Assembly: GCA_000711775.1 (NCBI GenBank)
Contig: ARYC01002748.1
Coordinates: 1-64,000 of the forward strand
Direction of reading: 5' to 3'
Source of the DNA: Oxytricha trifallax
Taxonomy: Eukaryota > Ciliophora > Spirotrichea > Sporadotrichida > Oxytrichidae
Length of the DNA: 64,000 nt
The position numbers and the translations under genes were made by a program. Below, in pieces: positions 34,146-46,480 of this stretch. The first letter of the stretch is position 1. Every line of letters starts with the position of its first letter. The notes beneath the pieces were generated by a model that did no database searches, was not told the origin of the DNA, and saw nothing but the letters and a program-made list of their open reading frames with translations.

Positions 34146-35597
34146 TCACATAAGGTGTTCAGGTCTCTTATAAACCTTTCTTGTTTTGATGGCTACCTCA
34201 ATCTTTTTCTTAGTCTTCCATCTTGTGACTCCTTTCCAGAATTTAGCATTGGACTTTCTCTCTATGCCAGTTGTTCATGAAGGTGAGAGTGTCTTCAGCT
34301 TTTTTGAATTTTAGTTCGATTTTGTGGGTGTGTTACCAATTTGGTAGCTTCTTGGGACGCTTTTGAACATTGCTAGTTGCTGAATTTGCGGGAAGATAGT
34401 ATCTCTTAGCTGTCTCTCTCCATATCTTTTTGCATCTACATATAAGACTATCATCTTCCTATCTTTGTCTGATAGTTTGACGTTAAGGTTTATCTTAGTG
34501 AAGTCTGTAGATTTTTCAAGGAAGGCATTGAATCCTGCTTTCTTTTATTCTGGGTTAAGATTGTGCCAGAATTGTTCTCCTATTGTTTAAGCGTAGTAAC
34601 ATTTTAGTTATTGCTTTGTTTGAAGAGCCATTTTGTTTTCTATCTATGAGTCTATTATATACTTGGTACTATTAATGATTTAGTGTTTCATCTTAGCTTG
34701 TAGCTTATGGCTGACATACTATATCTTTAGAACTTTGTTAATGTTGGAAGAAGTCTGTTCATTATACTGACCTGACTCTAAAATTCTGGTCAGACTTTTC
34801 TGATGAAGTGCGTCATCAAATTGGAGATTTGTGCCCTATTTGATAGTAGCCTATTTAGTAGTGATAGTAGAAGTGTCTATCATGACCACGTCATTATCTT
34901 GTTTTTCAAAAGCTGACTTTTCTCTTGGTTCTGGTATTTGGTCTGGTTGAATGAGTAGTTGGTTGTTTTAGATAACTCCTTGGTTAGCTATATACTCAAG
35001 AGATTTAATGGCTAGGTTAGCCACCTTTTAGGTTGTCTCCATTTATATTTGAGGGTATTTAATAGTGAGAACAAAAGTTTAAATTATTTCAGCGAATCTT
35101 TCTTCTCTGAAGTGGAATTCGGTGTCTTGCTTCTTAATTGCTTCAGTCATGTCGTGTCGGTGCTGAATGTTCTTTGTTTGGTTGTACTTTTGCAGCTTTA
35201 GAATTAAGACAAAGAGAAGGTTCATGTGTGACTGGAAGACTTATAAGTTTTTGACTTGAAGATTTTGAAGCTCTGTGAGATCAAGTGGATAGTTCTCATT
35301 GAGAAGCTTGTCGGTTCCTTGTCTGCATTTTTCGATGAGTGTGAAGAAGCTTGTGTCTGTGACTTTAACTTTGTCAATTAGTTTTTTTGTGTTTAGTATG
35401 AGCTCAGTTTACTTCTTCATGACCTATGGTATAGAGGTCCATCTCATGTAGTTGGGTTTGAGCTTGATATCTTCAAAGTTTTTGAGGGCAGGATCTTTAT
35501 CTGGTGCTTTTTGTTTCTTCTCTTTTTGAATTAAGAAGATAGATTTTTATTAAATCCTGGTGTTTTGAGCGTGGTCATTATCACCCTCTTCAGCCAT
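34146..35597 (-). CDS. TBE E extra gene, ~440-480-residue unknown protein
   Basis: ATG at 35597 opens MAEEGDNDHAQNTRIQQKSI and stays free of TGA for 440 codons, to TGA 34277-34275. This is far beyond the chance length here. The frame also has higher GC and balanced codon use, with TAA/TAG as Gln at many sites. It includes helical stretches (LLNENYPLDLTELQNLQ, QTFVLTIKYPQIQ, NLNPEQKKAGFNAFLEKS). Near the 3' end another frame becomes coding-like (ETAKRYYLPANSATSNVQKR then FWKGVTRWKTKKKIEVAIK) and stops at 34146, so one or two small indels may have altered a ~480-residue original. It has no counterpart in TBEs A-D, F, G or H. No domain recognised. Confidence 0.8.
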
Positions 35598-35609
35598 CGG
35601 TTAACCGGT

Positions 35610-36495
35610 CGATTTTATGAACCAAAACTAATTACTTAGAACTTTTCTTCTTGTTCTAGTGATCGTTAAACATTGAGGGTCTGATAGTTAACTTTTTAAT
35701 TTTTTCAAATTAAAATTCTATTTTGCTCATTTTTAATGAGATAGCTGAAAGGGTATACCTTGTATGCATACTCATCAACTACTATAAGCTTTGCCTTGTT
35801 AGGCACATTTATGTGCAAGTAATTTTAAATGCAGCTACTAAGTTAAATTGCATTTAATGCAGGAATACTCATAGCTTTCGCTTGGAAGCATGCTAAAACA
35901 GTATGATCTGCAGGCTAGTTCATTGATTCAAAGCGACACTGTCTCTTGAGTTTCTCCTTTAGCTCTCTTTAAGACTCAAGAATTTTTGATTTTCTTTTAG
36001 CAGGTACAAGTTTTTAAGTCTCCTTGTCTTAAATCAAGAATTCACTAAGATGATGTTTTGCGCATATGCTTCTTAACCTTTGCTGAGTGAGTGTAAGACT
36101 TCATGCATGTTTTGCATTGGTACCTTCCATCCACTTTGTCATGTTTAAAATAGATCTTGGCCTTGCCAGAGTGTACCTCTTTAATGTGCCTCTTCAAGCT
36201 AGACTCAGTTGAAAAGAAGTTTTAGCAGTCTTCACATTAAAATGTTTTAATTTTTTCTATTGGTTTGCTGTTCCTTATCTTCTTCAACCAATTCAACTTA
36301 TGTTTAAACACCCATCTCAGCACTCTACTTCTTGTTTTAAACTTAAATTTTAAAGACCTCAGCTTCAAAATCTAGAGCTCTTAGTTCAACCTCCTTTTCA
36401 ATATAAATTACTTCTGGTTTCTTGGAGGAGCCAAAGTTGAGAAATGGTTAACCTGTTCCAAGAGAAACAGCCTTACGATTTAAGTTAGCCGCCAT
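35610..36495 (-). pseudogene. TBE E zinc-finger gene
   Basis: ATG 36495 (MAANLNRKAVSLGTGQPF). An acidic/Gln-rich N-terminus is followed, after a shift near 36240, by two C2H2-like fingers: CEDCQNFFSTESSLKRH..H and CKTCMKSYTHSAKVKKH. Further on are IPALNAIQL and VVDEYAYKVYPFSYL, matching the linker of the 57-kDa protein in other copies. The frame ends close to, and in another phase overlaps, the start of the extra gene. Confidence 0.72.
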
Positions 36496-37057
36496 GTTTA
36501 AATTCAAATTTAAGTTTCTATTATAATACTCTAATAACCTCTCTAGTTATAGTTACACTGTAAAGGAGTTGACACTTCAGCAATAATAGTTGATTATAAG
36601 GTGTTAGAAGTCATATTTATACTTAGTTTATAACTATAACTTTTCTAATTTCATGCTTAATATTATTAATTTTGGTACCAACATTGAAAAAAATCAGGTT
36701 GGTACTGATACCAATTAGGTTTTAAACCAGATTGAAACTTTTCCATTAAACTTCACTTTATTAAAAGTAGGTACTAATTAAGTTTTGTTACTATTAAATT
36801 GGTACCAATTAAAATTAAACGAATTTAGTACCAGTACTAATTAAATTTAAACAAATTTAGTACTAATTTAATGGAACTAAATTGATAAAAATGGAGCTCC
36901 ATCTCCGAAGTTAGTTACAGCTTATGCAAACTTTATCCACGTATCTTTACAGGGTTGACCTTCTATAAGATGTCCATATTTAATACTAAAATTTTAAACA
37001 ATAGGATCCAGAACTCTATACATTATGATTTGAAATTCAATAACAAGAGAAGGAACA
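36496..37057. other. TBE E spacer between divergent genes
   Basis: Contains repeated GGTACCAATT, TTAGTACC and AATTAGGTTT motifs in both orientations. This is analogous to, but different in sequence from, the TTAGGAGG field of the other TBEs. It may be a control region or transposase-binding sites, inferred from position. Confidence 0.5.
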
Positions 37058-37600
37058 ATGATAAAATCTATAAGTACTAAAATGAAGAGGGTTGAAGCTT
37101 AAGAAATGATCTCAAAATTTAGAAGCAAGGAAGATCTCTATCGATACCTCACTCAACATGGTAAGTATGCAGCATATACTTAATCATATACTATAGTGGG
37201 ATTATTCCTTCCAACGATGGAAGGTACTAAAATTTCATTTTTAAAAGCTATACTTTATGATGAGAAGAAAGCCTTAAAAAACAATGAAATTAAGTTGATA
37301 TAAATACCAAACTACCCAGAGATTTCAGTCACTAATCTCTACGATGATGCGATGAAAGATGAAGAGTTGGTAGTTTATCTTCCTACCAAGAAACAACTCT
37401 CTAACAAGCTTCCAGGAAGGAGCTTCTTCTTTGGTGTTCTTGGCACTTTAAGAGAGAGTTATCTCAGAGATATAATTGAAGAAGCTCACAAAAAACGCTA
37501 CTCTATTTCTCCTGAAGATTAAAAGAAGCAAGGCATACTAATAAGCGAGACCTGGCTTGCGGAGCTTAAGAAGCATCCATACCTCTCTAGTAAGCTTTGA
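37058..37600 (+). CDS. TBE E 22-kDa protein gene, intact (intron 37161-37196)
   Basis: ATG 37058 starts MIKSISTKMKRVEAQEMISK. The 36-nt intron GTAAGTATGC..CTATAG joins RYLTQH to VGLFLPTMEGTKISF in phase. Then follow IPNYPEISVTNLYDDAMKDE, LPTKKQLSNKLPGRSFFFGV and IEEAHKKRYSISPEDQKKQG. TGA at 37598-37600 gives 168 residues without any break. The other copies' homology extends beyond this point, so the stop could be a late truncation. Unknown function; conserved in all TBEs here and in element H. Confidence 0.82.
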
Positions 37601-37856
37601 CACATAACTTTGTCGGGAAACCTGGAACTGGTATATTCCTAATGAAAGAACATGCATAGGTTCACAGAGAGAGAAATTCATAGACTATTCATGAAGTGAG
37701 CAAGAGGCTTTATAAAGATTTTTAAAAGCCAGATGAAATGAACATAGATGCAGGAGCTGGCACTAAGAGAAAAATATGGGCCCAAGCAAACCATAAAAAG
37801 ACGAGAAGAAGGAGAAGCCTAATCCCTTTCTGGGTTAATTTAATATGTGAACTTAT

Positions 37857-38915
37857 TCATTCATTTAAATCTAAAACTTATTTATAATAATAAACATTCA
37901 TTCTTCCTTCTCTCGCACAAACTGTTGTCTTATCTATGCTTACTCTCTTGCAGCTACTCTGAATCAAGTCTACTGTATCTATAGACAATTATGCATTAGG
38001 TGATATAGCAGCAGCTTCTTGTAGTGGGTCTTTATTTAACTCCAGTAGAATTCAATTCCATTAAATTGAGGACTGTAAGGAACATTGCAAACAGGAGTAA
38101 TGTTTAATTCTTCATAAGCTTTCTTAGACTACTTAGTCTTGTGAACTGAGAGGTTGTCAACAAACAGGTTGATCTCTTAATCGCTGTATTTATCTCTCAG
38201 CTTATGTAGGAACTCTATGTACTACTCTCGCTTAATAGAGCGAGGATGAATAAAATAACTTTCTAAGGCCAGAGTCTTCACTAATACCTGCTAAAATTGC
38301 ATGGGTTACAACCCTTACTTTCTAATCGTAGACTTCTATATTATCGTACTTCTTGTATCAAGACTTATTAATAAAGGTGTTAAACGTAAACACAGCTTCA
38401 TCAGCATGTATGAACTTGATGTTATTGTCAAATATCCCTCTGCATTTAATCATATATATAGTTTAAATTATTACTATAAAATGGCACTGTAAAATCAATC
38501 ACTCTCTTCTTCTGTTGACAGTCTTGAAAGTAATACCATTTATTTTATATATGTTGGCTATAGATTATGGAGAGATACGCTTGTCAGGAAACTTGCGATG
38601 AAACATCACAGCTCGCTAGTCTAGTGGAAAGTGTGCCCAATACTTTAAAGTCTTCGAATACAGAGGTAGTCAATATGGTGCTGTGAGAACTTTTTTTTTC
38701 TTGCAGGATGCTTTCAAGTGCCTGATTTATAATGGTAAACAGCCAACAAGCAATGATACCTAACTGTTGAGGCACTCTTGCGCAGGAGCTTTGCTATAGC
38801 TGCCTAATTCATTACTGGTTTGACTTAGTCTATATTAATACTTGTACCATACCTAAGCTTAAGCAATAAATCTAAGTATTACTCATCATAAATAGACCCT
38901 AAATTTCGCTAATTT
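37857..38915 (-). pseudogene. TBE E 42-kDa DD34E transposase
   Basis: All three catalytic motifs are intact: HADEAVFTF, LFVDNLSVHKTK and PQFNGIEFYW. The helix-turn-helix (AAIAKLLRKSASTVRYH) is readable. However, the start codon position reads TAG where the family has ATG (before CGAAATTTAGGG), and indels near 38700 and elsewhere break the frame. The C-terminus REGR..YKQVLDLNE ends at TGA 37859-37857. The active-site conservation suggests recent loss of function. Confidence 0.78.
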
Positions 38916-38943
38916 CTATTTCTTATTTTGCAAATTGGCCTAA

Positions 38944-39028
38944 TTTCTCTACTAACCCCAATAAGACCCCAACTTTACCCTACAAATCAAAGCACTTATA
39001 TACCTCACTATGGGGTTTTGGGGTTTTT
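38944..39028. repeat. TBE E right ITR
   Basis: Ends ATGGGGTTTTGGGGTTTTT. Pairs with 33166-33250. Confidence 0.85.
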
Positions 39029-39805
39029 AATAAATCTGTTATTTTCATAATGCTGTATGAAAACATTAAATATTAAGAAATTAATTAAAATTAAATAACT
39101 AAAAAAATGAAAAAATTAAATTTTTTTTTTTGATTACTTTAAAAATCTTATGTTTAATTATAAATAAGCTGAACTTTATTATTTACGATTAAAATTTAAT
39201 GCATATCATATATCAATATAATTAGTTATAAATGGTAGATTATATTATCTATTTGCCGAATTAATGTGTTAAATTAAAGTAAAAATATCTCGATTTAAAG
39301 AAGTAAAAAATTGTAGCGCAAAGAATATTATAATGATAGTTGGAAGATCCAATAACTTAACTATTCAAGGGCATTTGATAATTATGCTTTCTTTGCAATT
39401 GCAGCCTCAGATCTTATTTATTATCTAACTTCTTGGTAGCTGAACCTTAAAATCCTTAAAAATAGGATAATAATCAAACATGGAGTTCTCTGCCTCCCTA
39501 CAACGAGTATATCTCGAAAGTAACTTAATGGTATTCTTAACACGCTCAGTAGGTTGCGTTGTAAAACTACTTGGATGTCGGAAAAGCAATAAAAGAATAT
39601 TAAGAATGAAAGGAAATAGGCATTCTAAAAAGATATGGGTAGGCAGGACAAAAAATATAATTAAAAAAATTGAATTTTTTTAATTCATTAATGAATTGAT
39701 TTCTCAAAAATCAATTCAAGGAATTAGGGGGAAGGGGATAAAATAATAAGAAAGAGGGAAAGGAAGAAAAAGGAAGAATAGGAAGCAAATTAAAATGGAA
39801 GAATT
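39029..39805. other. AT-rich spacer with purine-rich tract
   Basis: Featureless except for a frame 39480-39821 (113 codons, starts MEFSASLQRVYLESNLMVFL, doubtful) and a strongly purine-biased tract at about 39718-39800 (GGGGGAAGGGGATAAAAT.., GGGAAAGGAAGAAAAAGGAA). Confidence 0.4.
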
Positions 39806-40142
39806 CGATTTAAAGTTTTGAAGTGCGTCAATAAAAAAATGAATTTTATAAATATAAATACAATCCACACAAATGCCCAAGATAGTCACGGTCTATTATT
39901 CAAATCTCTCATTTCCTTACCTCGTGCGTGATTTTCACGCGCCTCAAAGAAACAGGTTCCGCATTTTACTTTTACACGCTTTTAAATCTCTTAAGGGCTC
40001 ACCGAAAAACCCCAAAATCCCTTCGGTAGTTTGATTGAGTTTTTTATTGATAAAAGTAGACTATTAGTGCATACTTTATTAGGGTTTTAATGAGGTTTAT
40101 GTAGGGGATTAGGGTTTAAATGTAATGTAAATTAGTGTTCAA

Positions 40143-41184
40143 ATGCGAGGTTTGGGGTCATTATATGACAGTGAGTATATTGATCTGCTGTTTAAGTTGC
40201 GTTATGGATCTGATGATTACATTGAATAACTCAAATCTATTTTTAAAAAAAACGCTTCTATGCTGCTCCTTAAATCTCCTTTTACTGTAAGATCTTACTG
40301 CTTGTTAGCATTGAATTTAAAAGATAGCAACTTAATTCAAAGCCTAAGAGGCCTTAAAAGTTTTAGCAGCATCATATTGATTATCTTATTAATGATAAGA
40401 CGCTTAAATACTGGGCTCACTTCTCTCTGGCCTAGAGAGCTGTGATTTTTCATCGCCAATTTCCTGAGCTTTACATATCCGCTTAATCTATAGCGAACAT
40501 ATATAAAAAGAAATATCTTACAAGACAGTCAATCGCATTAAGAGAGTGATTGACTTTAATGTTCCATTTTATAAGACTAATTTAAATTATATATTCGATT
40601 AAATGCAGAGGTCTTAAGAGCATAATATAAAGTTCCTACACGCTGATGAAGCTGTATTTACATTCAATACCTTTATATCAAGGTCTTGGTATAAAAGATA
40701 TCGCAACATTGAAGTATATGATTAAAAGGTTAAGGTTTAAACTCATGCAATTCTTGGTGGAATAAGCGAAGATAATGGTCTCGAGACTTATGTTATCCAC
40801 CTCGCTCTATTTAGACTGAATAATATATATAGTTCTTACAAAAGCTCAGAGAAAAGTACGCTGACTAAGAGATTATTCTGTTCGTTGATATCCTGCCAGC
40901 TCATAAAACTAAAGACTCAAGAGAGGAGTATGAAAGGCTAAACATAACACCTGTATTTAATGTACCTTATAGCAGTTAGTTCAATGGAATCGAGAAGTTA
41001 TTGTTGGCTATTGAAATTTCATTATAAGAAATTGCTGATCTACCATATGATGCATGATATAAAGATAGATACAATCGATTTTATTAAGAGTGCTGCTAAG
41101 AGAGTCAGCGATGATAATGCTAAAGTATGCGCTAGAGAAGGGAGATTTTGTGTTTAAAAATAAGTTTTAGATTTAAGCGAATGA
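40143..41184 (+). pseudogene. TBE F 42-kDa transposase
   Basis: ATG 40143 starts MRGLGSLYDSEYIDLLFKLR. HADEAVFTF is intact. The second site reads FVDILPAHK (Asp kept, Asn lost). The third block QFNGIEKLLL has the Glu but an altered context. Several indels break the frame (for example near 40245, 40510 and 40800). The C-terminal CAREGRFCV.KQVLDLSE ends at TGA 41182. Confidence 0.8.
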
Positions 41185-41190
41185 ATAAGT

Positions 41191-41981
41191 TCACATATTA
41201 AATTTACCCGTAAAGGGATTTGGCTTCTCTTTCATTCCTTCCTCTATGGCTTGCTTGGGCCTATGTTTCTTCTCTTAGTGCCAGCTCCTGCATCTATGTT
41301 CATTTAGTCTAGCTTTTATAAATCTTTGAAGAGTCTCTTACTCAATTCATGCTTTACTTGAGATTTTCTCTCTCTATTTAATTTGCTGCGCTCTTTCATC
41401 AAATATATAGCAGTGGCAGATTTTTCTATAAAATTAGAAGACTAAGCTTACTAGTGATGAATGGATGCTTCTGCAGTTCCAAGAGCCAGGTGTCGCAGAT
41501 CTTAATTCCTTGCTTCTCTTTTTCTTCAGAATAGATGCTATAGCGATTCTGTTGAGCTTCTTAGATTACTTCATTTAAGTACTCAGGTTTCAGAGTTCCA
41601 AGGACACCAAAGAAGAAGTTTCTCTCTGGCAACTTATTAGAGAGTTGCAGCTTTGATGGAAGGTAGAGAGCACATCTGGATCACTCATAGCATCATCATA
41701 GAGGTTTGTTACTGAGATTTCAGGGTAGTTAGGTATCTCGATCATTCTGATTTCATTAGACTTAAAAAGCTTTTTTCTCTTCACTTAGTAGGGCTTTTAA
41801 GAATGAGATTTTAGTTCCTTCCTTAGTTGGCAAGAAGAGTCCAACTATAATGGATGTATTAATCTTAATTAAGAGCTTACCTTGCTATACCAAATATCTA
41901 TAAAGGTCCTCTTTACTCCTGAATTTCCCTCTTAAATCTTGAGATTATATTCTCTTCATTGCATCATTCATAGAGTCTATC
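41191..41981 (-). pseudogene. TBE F 22-kDa protein gene
   Basis: The original start codon reads ATA (IDSMNDAMKR), leaving a Met three codons on. Core NEIRMIEIPNYPEISVTNLY and LPERNFFFGVLGTL recognisable. Frameshifts near 41670, 41768 and 41525. The intron position is retained. Confidence 0.75.
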
Positions 41982-42543
41982 TTGCTTCCAGTTTCTATAA
42001 ACGTTTATGAAATTTAAATGTTTGGATATCCATTCTGAACTTACTAAAATTTTACTCCTAAATAGGGAGATCCACTTGGAGATCAACCTGAATCACATAT
42101 ATTGAGAAAGATGGAGGCTTTCTCCAAGTTTCAAAGTTTGACTTCCATTTTTATAAAACTTTCTCCATTAAATTGATCCTAATAATAATTAGTTTAATTA
42201 GGTGGTGCTCCTAATTTATTTAAAACCTAATTAGGAGGTTAAATTAATGTTCAAAACCGTATTAGGTGGTAAATTAAAAAAATTAAATTTTAAAACTTCC
42301 CCTCCTAATTTTGCGAGAACAAATTTAGGAGGACTACCTAACTTCACAAAACATATTTAGATGCATTTTAATGAATAAAATGGATGAATTAGTATATAAA
42401 TTATCACTAAATTTATGAAATATAAAACTAATGTCTCTTACTCTGTTCTTATTAAACCTCTCTAAACCTTTGAGGATATGCTCTTCCTCTTGTATAAAGG
42501 TAGAATTTATATAGCTTGTATAATTATTAATAGTATTTATAAA

Positions 42544-43955
42544 ATGAGCGGTAACTTACTTAGAAAAGCGGCATTGCTTGGCATTAGCCAGCAAAAACTT
42601 TCTTACATGAATCAAAAGAAAAATGAGACTTGTGTGCCTCAACCTAATTTGAACCTGAAATTTTCTTACCCTCAGACTTTGAATAGCAATTAAATTGTAA
42701 AATAGATATGCAGAGCTAAGAAATATAATGTGAGGCACCAATAAAAATGATTGAAGAGGAGAAAGAGAAAAAAAATAAAGATAGATCATTTTTGTGAAGA
42801 GTGTTAGAAGAGCTTTACTTATAAATCTGCTCTCAAACGTCATATTTTAGAGCAGCATTCTAACAAACCCAAGCTCCATCTTAAGCATGATAAAATAGAT
42901 GGAAAATATTTCTCCCCTTACTGTAATAAGTAATACAATCATTCAAGGGATCCAAAAGTTCACCTTGAAAAACACCATGGTAAGAAGTTTGAAGTCATAG
43001 ATCCTGAGACTGGTGAAGTATTTCTTCAGAAAAGAAAGCCAAGAGATCCTTTAGAATTTCTGGAGCAAAGAGTTAAGAAAGAGAATAAACTCATTAAAGC
43101 AGTGATATACCTCCCTGCCTCTGAGATAGTAAAAATTACTCTCAAAATGCATTCACTCAAGCTTCCAATATTGAATATAATTGGCCTAACTTAGTGCAAA
43201 GAAAGTTATCTTATTCTTGAAGATATATTTGAGAAAAAAGTCATAACTGATAAGCAGTTTGCTTACAAGATTTATCCATTCAATTACTTTAAATGCGATG
43301 ACAAGTATCAACGGAGTTTGTCAATGAGTATCAAGCTCTTTCTAAAGCAAGGGGAGGACAGAGCAGATTTATAGTTAAACTTGAAGCAATTCTCCTTGCT
43401 TAAAATCATGTAACTTTTCGCCTACCTTTATACTAATGAAATTCAGTGACTATATCCAAGACTAAAGATATCCAAAGTAACTACCTCTTATTCTAACAAA
43501 TGTCTGTAAAGGTATTGAGTAGCTGCATACTTTAGGATACGTGCACAGAAATTCAAAGCCTGAAAACATTATGCTTGACTTTTCACCACTCAGAGTGGTA
43601 ATAATAGACTTCAATAGATCGTAGAGAGTTGAGGCTTCAGGACTGGCCAACATTCGTGGCACTCATATTAGGTGAGATATCTGGGCTTTAGCAGCAATTA
43701 TTATAGAGTGCGATATGCACAGAAATGACTACTATAGTTGTAGAAGAGAAAAAGATTCAAAGCATAGAATCCAGCAGTATCTAGAGTAAAATAAGATAAA
43801 TGGTAAAATGAGAGATATGGCTGAGCAAATTATCCTGAAGCCTAACAACAGAGCAGAGCATACAATTGACTAGATAATTAGTTGGTTAGGAGAAATTAAG
43901 TTTAGAAAGTTGCCTCATGATGCCAAAGTACTGTTTGAGGGAATATTTAAAATAA
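42544..43955 (+). pseudogene. TBE F 57-kDa zinc-finger/kinase gene
   Basis: ATG 42544 (MSGNLLRKAALLGISQQKLS). Frameshifts occur in the first 80 codons and the first finger is damaged (CEECQKSFTYKS: Cys to Ser and Gln changes around it). The catalytic-loop HRD is changed to HRN (VHRNSKPEN). About 40 nt that encode the GTPGYFPEREDW activation segment are deleted at about 43663. The usual stop TGA is changed to GGG. TBE G shares the first two lesions. Confidence 0.8.
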
Positions 43956-44103
43956 AACACCTAAAATACAAACTAATTTACATTACATTTAAACACTAAA
44001 AACCTACACAAACCCTACTAAAACCCAAATAAAGTATGAAATAATAGTCTACTTTTATCAATCAAAAACTCAAACAAACAACAAAAAAGGTTTTGGGGTT
44101 TTG

Positions 44104-44503
44104 AATGTGCAAAACAAGACATTTTATCTTTAAAAAGCTTAGTAAATTAAAGGCACTTAAATTCTTCGGATCCTAACTTTTTAATGAGGACAGATGTCTT
44201 CAATCTGACTTCGAATTCACGTAAAATGGATAGTCAATTAGTACTATAGCTGGGAGACAATTCTCTAACGCGGTTTTGGGCAACCTTTGGGAACACGTCG
44301 AAAAACTCGATTTAAAGTTTTGATGTGCGTCAATAAAAATATGAATTTTATTAATATAAAATATAAATACAATCCACACAAATAGCTCAATATATTCATG
44401 GTCTATTTTTCAAATCTGTCGTTTCCTTACCTCGTCGTGATCCTCAACTCTCGAAAAACGAGATTCATATACCAAAACATACTTTTAACATCTCTTAAGG
44501 GCT
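44104..44503. other. Duplicated flank between TBE F and TBE G
   Basis: About 400 bp of single-copy-type DNA repeated with small differences at 48600-48870 and 39806-40003. Contains ATAGCTGGGAGA..CACGCGGTTTTGGGC and GGGAACACGTCGAAAAACTC. No gene recognised. Confidence 0.7.
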
Positions 44504-44641
44504 CAAAACACCAAAACACCTTCAGTAGTTTGATTGAGTTTTTGATTGATAAAAGTAGAATATTAATGCATACTTTATTAGGGTTTAAATAGGGTTTATG
44601 AAGGGGATTAGGGTTTAAATGTAATGTAAATTAGTGCTTAA

Positions 44642-45679
44642 ATGAGAGATCTGGAGTCAGTATATGAAAGTCAGTAAATAGATCTGCTGTTTAAGTTGCG
44701 TTATAAATCTGATGATTACAGTGAATAAATCAAACCTATTTTAAATTACACTTCTATAGCAAGGCTGCTCCATAAATATCTGCTACTGTTAGATCTCACT
44801 GCTTGTTAGAATTGAATTTAAAAAGATAGCTAGCCTAAGAGACCTTAAAAGTTTTAGCAGCATCATATTAATTATCATATTAATGATAAGACGCTTAAAT
44901 ACTGGGCTCATTTCTATCTGCCTAGAGAGCTGTGATGTATCATCGCCAATTTCCTGAGCTTCACATCTCTGCATAATCCATAGCGAACATATATAAAAAG
45001 AATGGAATATCTTACAAGACAGTCAATCGCATTAAGAGAGTGATTGACTTTAATGTTCCATTTTATAAGACTAATTTAAATTATATATTCGATTAAATGC
45101 AGAGGGCTTAAGAGCATAATATAAAGTTCATACACGCTGATGAGGCAGTATTCACCTTTAATACCTTCATATCAAGGTCTTGGTATAAAAGATATAGCAA
45201 CATTGAAGTATATGATTAAAAGGTTAAGGTTTAAACTCATGCTATTCTTGGTGGAATAAGTGAAGATAGTGGCCTCGAGACTTATGTTATCCAACCTCGC
45301 TCTATTTAGACTGAATAATATATATAGTTCTTACAAAAGCTCAGAGAAAAGTACGCTGACTAAGAGATTATTCTGTTCGTTGATATCCTGCCAGCTCATA
45401 AAACTAAAGACTCAAGAGAGGAGTATGAAAGGCTAAACATAACACCTGTATTTAATGTACCTTATAGCAGTTAGTTCAATGGAATCGAGAAGTTATTGTT
45501 GGCTATTGAAATTTCATTATAAGAAATTGCTGATCTACCATATGATGCATGATATAAAGATAGATACAATCGATTTTATTAAGAGTGCTGCTAAGAGAGT
45601 CAGCGATGATAATGCTAAAGTATGCGCTAGAGAAGTAAGATTTTGTGTTTATAAATAAGTTTTAGATTTAAGGGAATGA
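44642..45679 (+). pseudogene. TBE G 42-kDa transposase
   Basis: ATG 44642. HADEAVFTF present. The FVDILPAHK variant is shared with F. QFNGIEKLLLA shared. Deletions near 44775 and 44830 break the N-terminal half. Confidence 0.78.
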
Positions 45680-45685
45680 TTAAGT

Positions 45686-46480
45686 TCACATATTAAATTA
45701 ACCCATAAAGGGATTTGGCTTCTCTTTCTTTTCTTCCTCTTAAGGCTTGCTTGGGCCTATGTTTCTTCTCTTAGTGCCAGCTCCTGCATCTATGTTCATC
45801 TCGTCTGGCTTTTATAAATCTTTGAAGAGCCTCTTACTCAATCATGTTTTACTTGAGACTTTCACTCTCTGTTTAATTTGCTGCGCTCTTTCATCAAATA
45901 TATAGCAGTGCCAGATTTTTCTATAAAATTAGAAGACTAAGCTTACTAGTGATGAATGGATGCTTCTGCAGTTCCAAGAGCCAGGTGTCGCCGATCTTAA
46001 TTCCTTGCTTCTCTTTTTCTTCAGAATAGATGCTATAGCAATTCTGTTGAGCTACTTAGATTACTTCATTTAAGTACTCAGGTTTCAGAGTTCCAAGGAC
46101 AGCAAAGAAGAGTTTTTTTCTGGCAACTTATTAGAGAGTTGCAGCTTTGATGGAAGGTAGAGAGCAACATCTGGATCACTCATAGCATCATCATAAAGAT
46201 TTGTTACTGAGATTTCAGGGAAGTCAGGTATCTCGATCATCCTAATTTAATAGACTTAAAAGCTTTTTTCTCTTCACTTAGCAAGGCTTTTAAGAACGAG
46301 ATTTTAGTCCCCTCCTAACTTGGCAAGAAGAGTCCAACTATAACAATTGTATTGATTATACATGAAAACTTACCTTGCTATACCAAGTATCTGTAGAGGT
46401 CCTCTTTACTCCTGAATTTACCTATTAAATCTTGAGATTATATTCTCTTCATTGCATCATTCATAGAGTCTATCTTGCTT
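45686..46480 (-). pseudogene. TBE G 22-kDa protein gene
   Basis: Damaged like F, with the same ATA at the start. The intron donor region GTAAGTTTTCATGTATAATC is intact. Frameshifts near 46110 and 46250. Confidence 0.72.

Larger units (their letters stand above)
33166..39028 (-). mobile_element. TBE transposon E, larger subfamily (5,863 bp) with an extra gene
   Basis: Both ends have C4A4C4 telomere-like sequence, but the rest of the ~85-bp ITR (TTAGTGAGGT..TAAGTGCTTTGATTT) differs from copies A-D, F and G. Left to right: kinase gene (minus), extra gene (minus), zinc-finger gene (minus), spacer, 22-kDa gene (plus), transposase (minus). The '57-kDa' gene of other TBEs is thus represented by two genes with a third between them. 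The left neighbour is ATT and the right neighbour AAT, so no identical target copy is seen. Confidence 0.92.
40004..44103 (+). mobile_element. TBE transposon F (~4.1 kb), degraded
   Basis: Same gene order as D. The left terminus reads GAAAAACCCCAAAATCCC and the right ends GGTTTTGGGGTTTTG followed by AAT. No AAT is seen at the left edge. All three genes are broken. It forms unit 1 of a tandem duplication. Confidence 0.9.

Noticed and set aside
33166..39028. A separate transposon nested in TBE E at 34.05-35.6 kb
   Set aside because: No inverted repeats or target duplication were found around the extra gene, and its strand and spacing fit an element gene. A captured gene remains possible.
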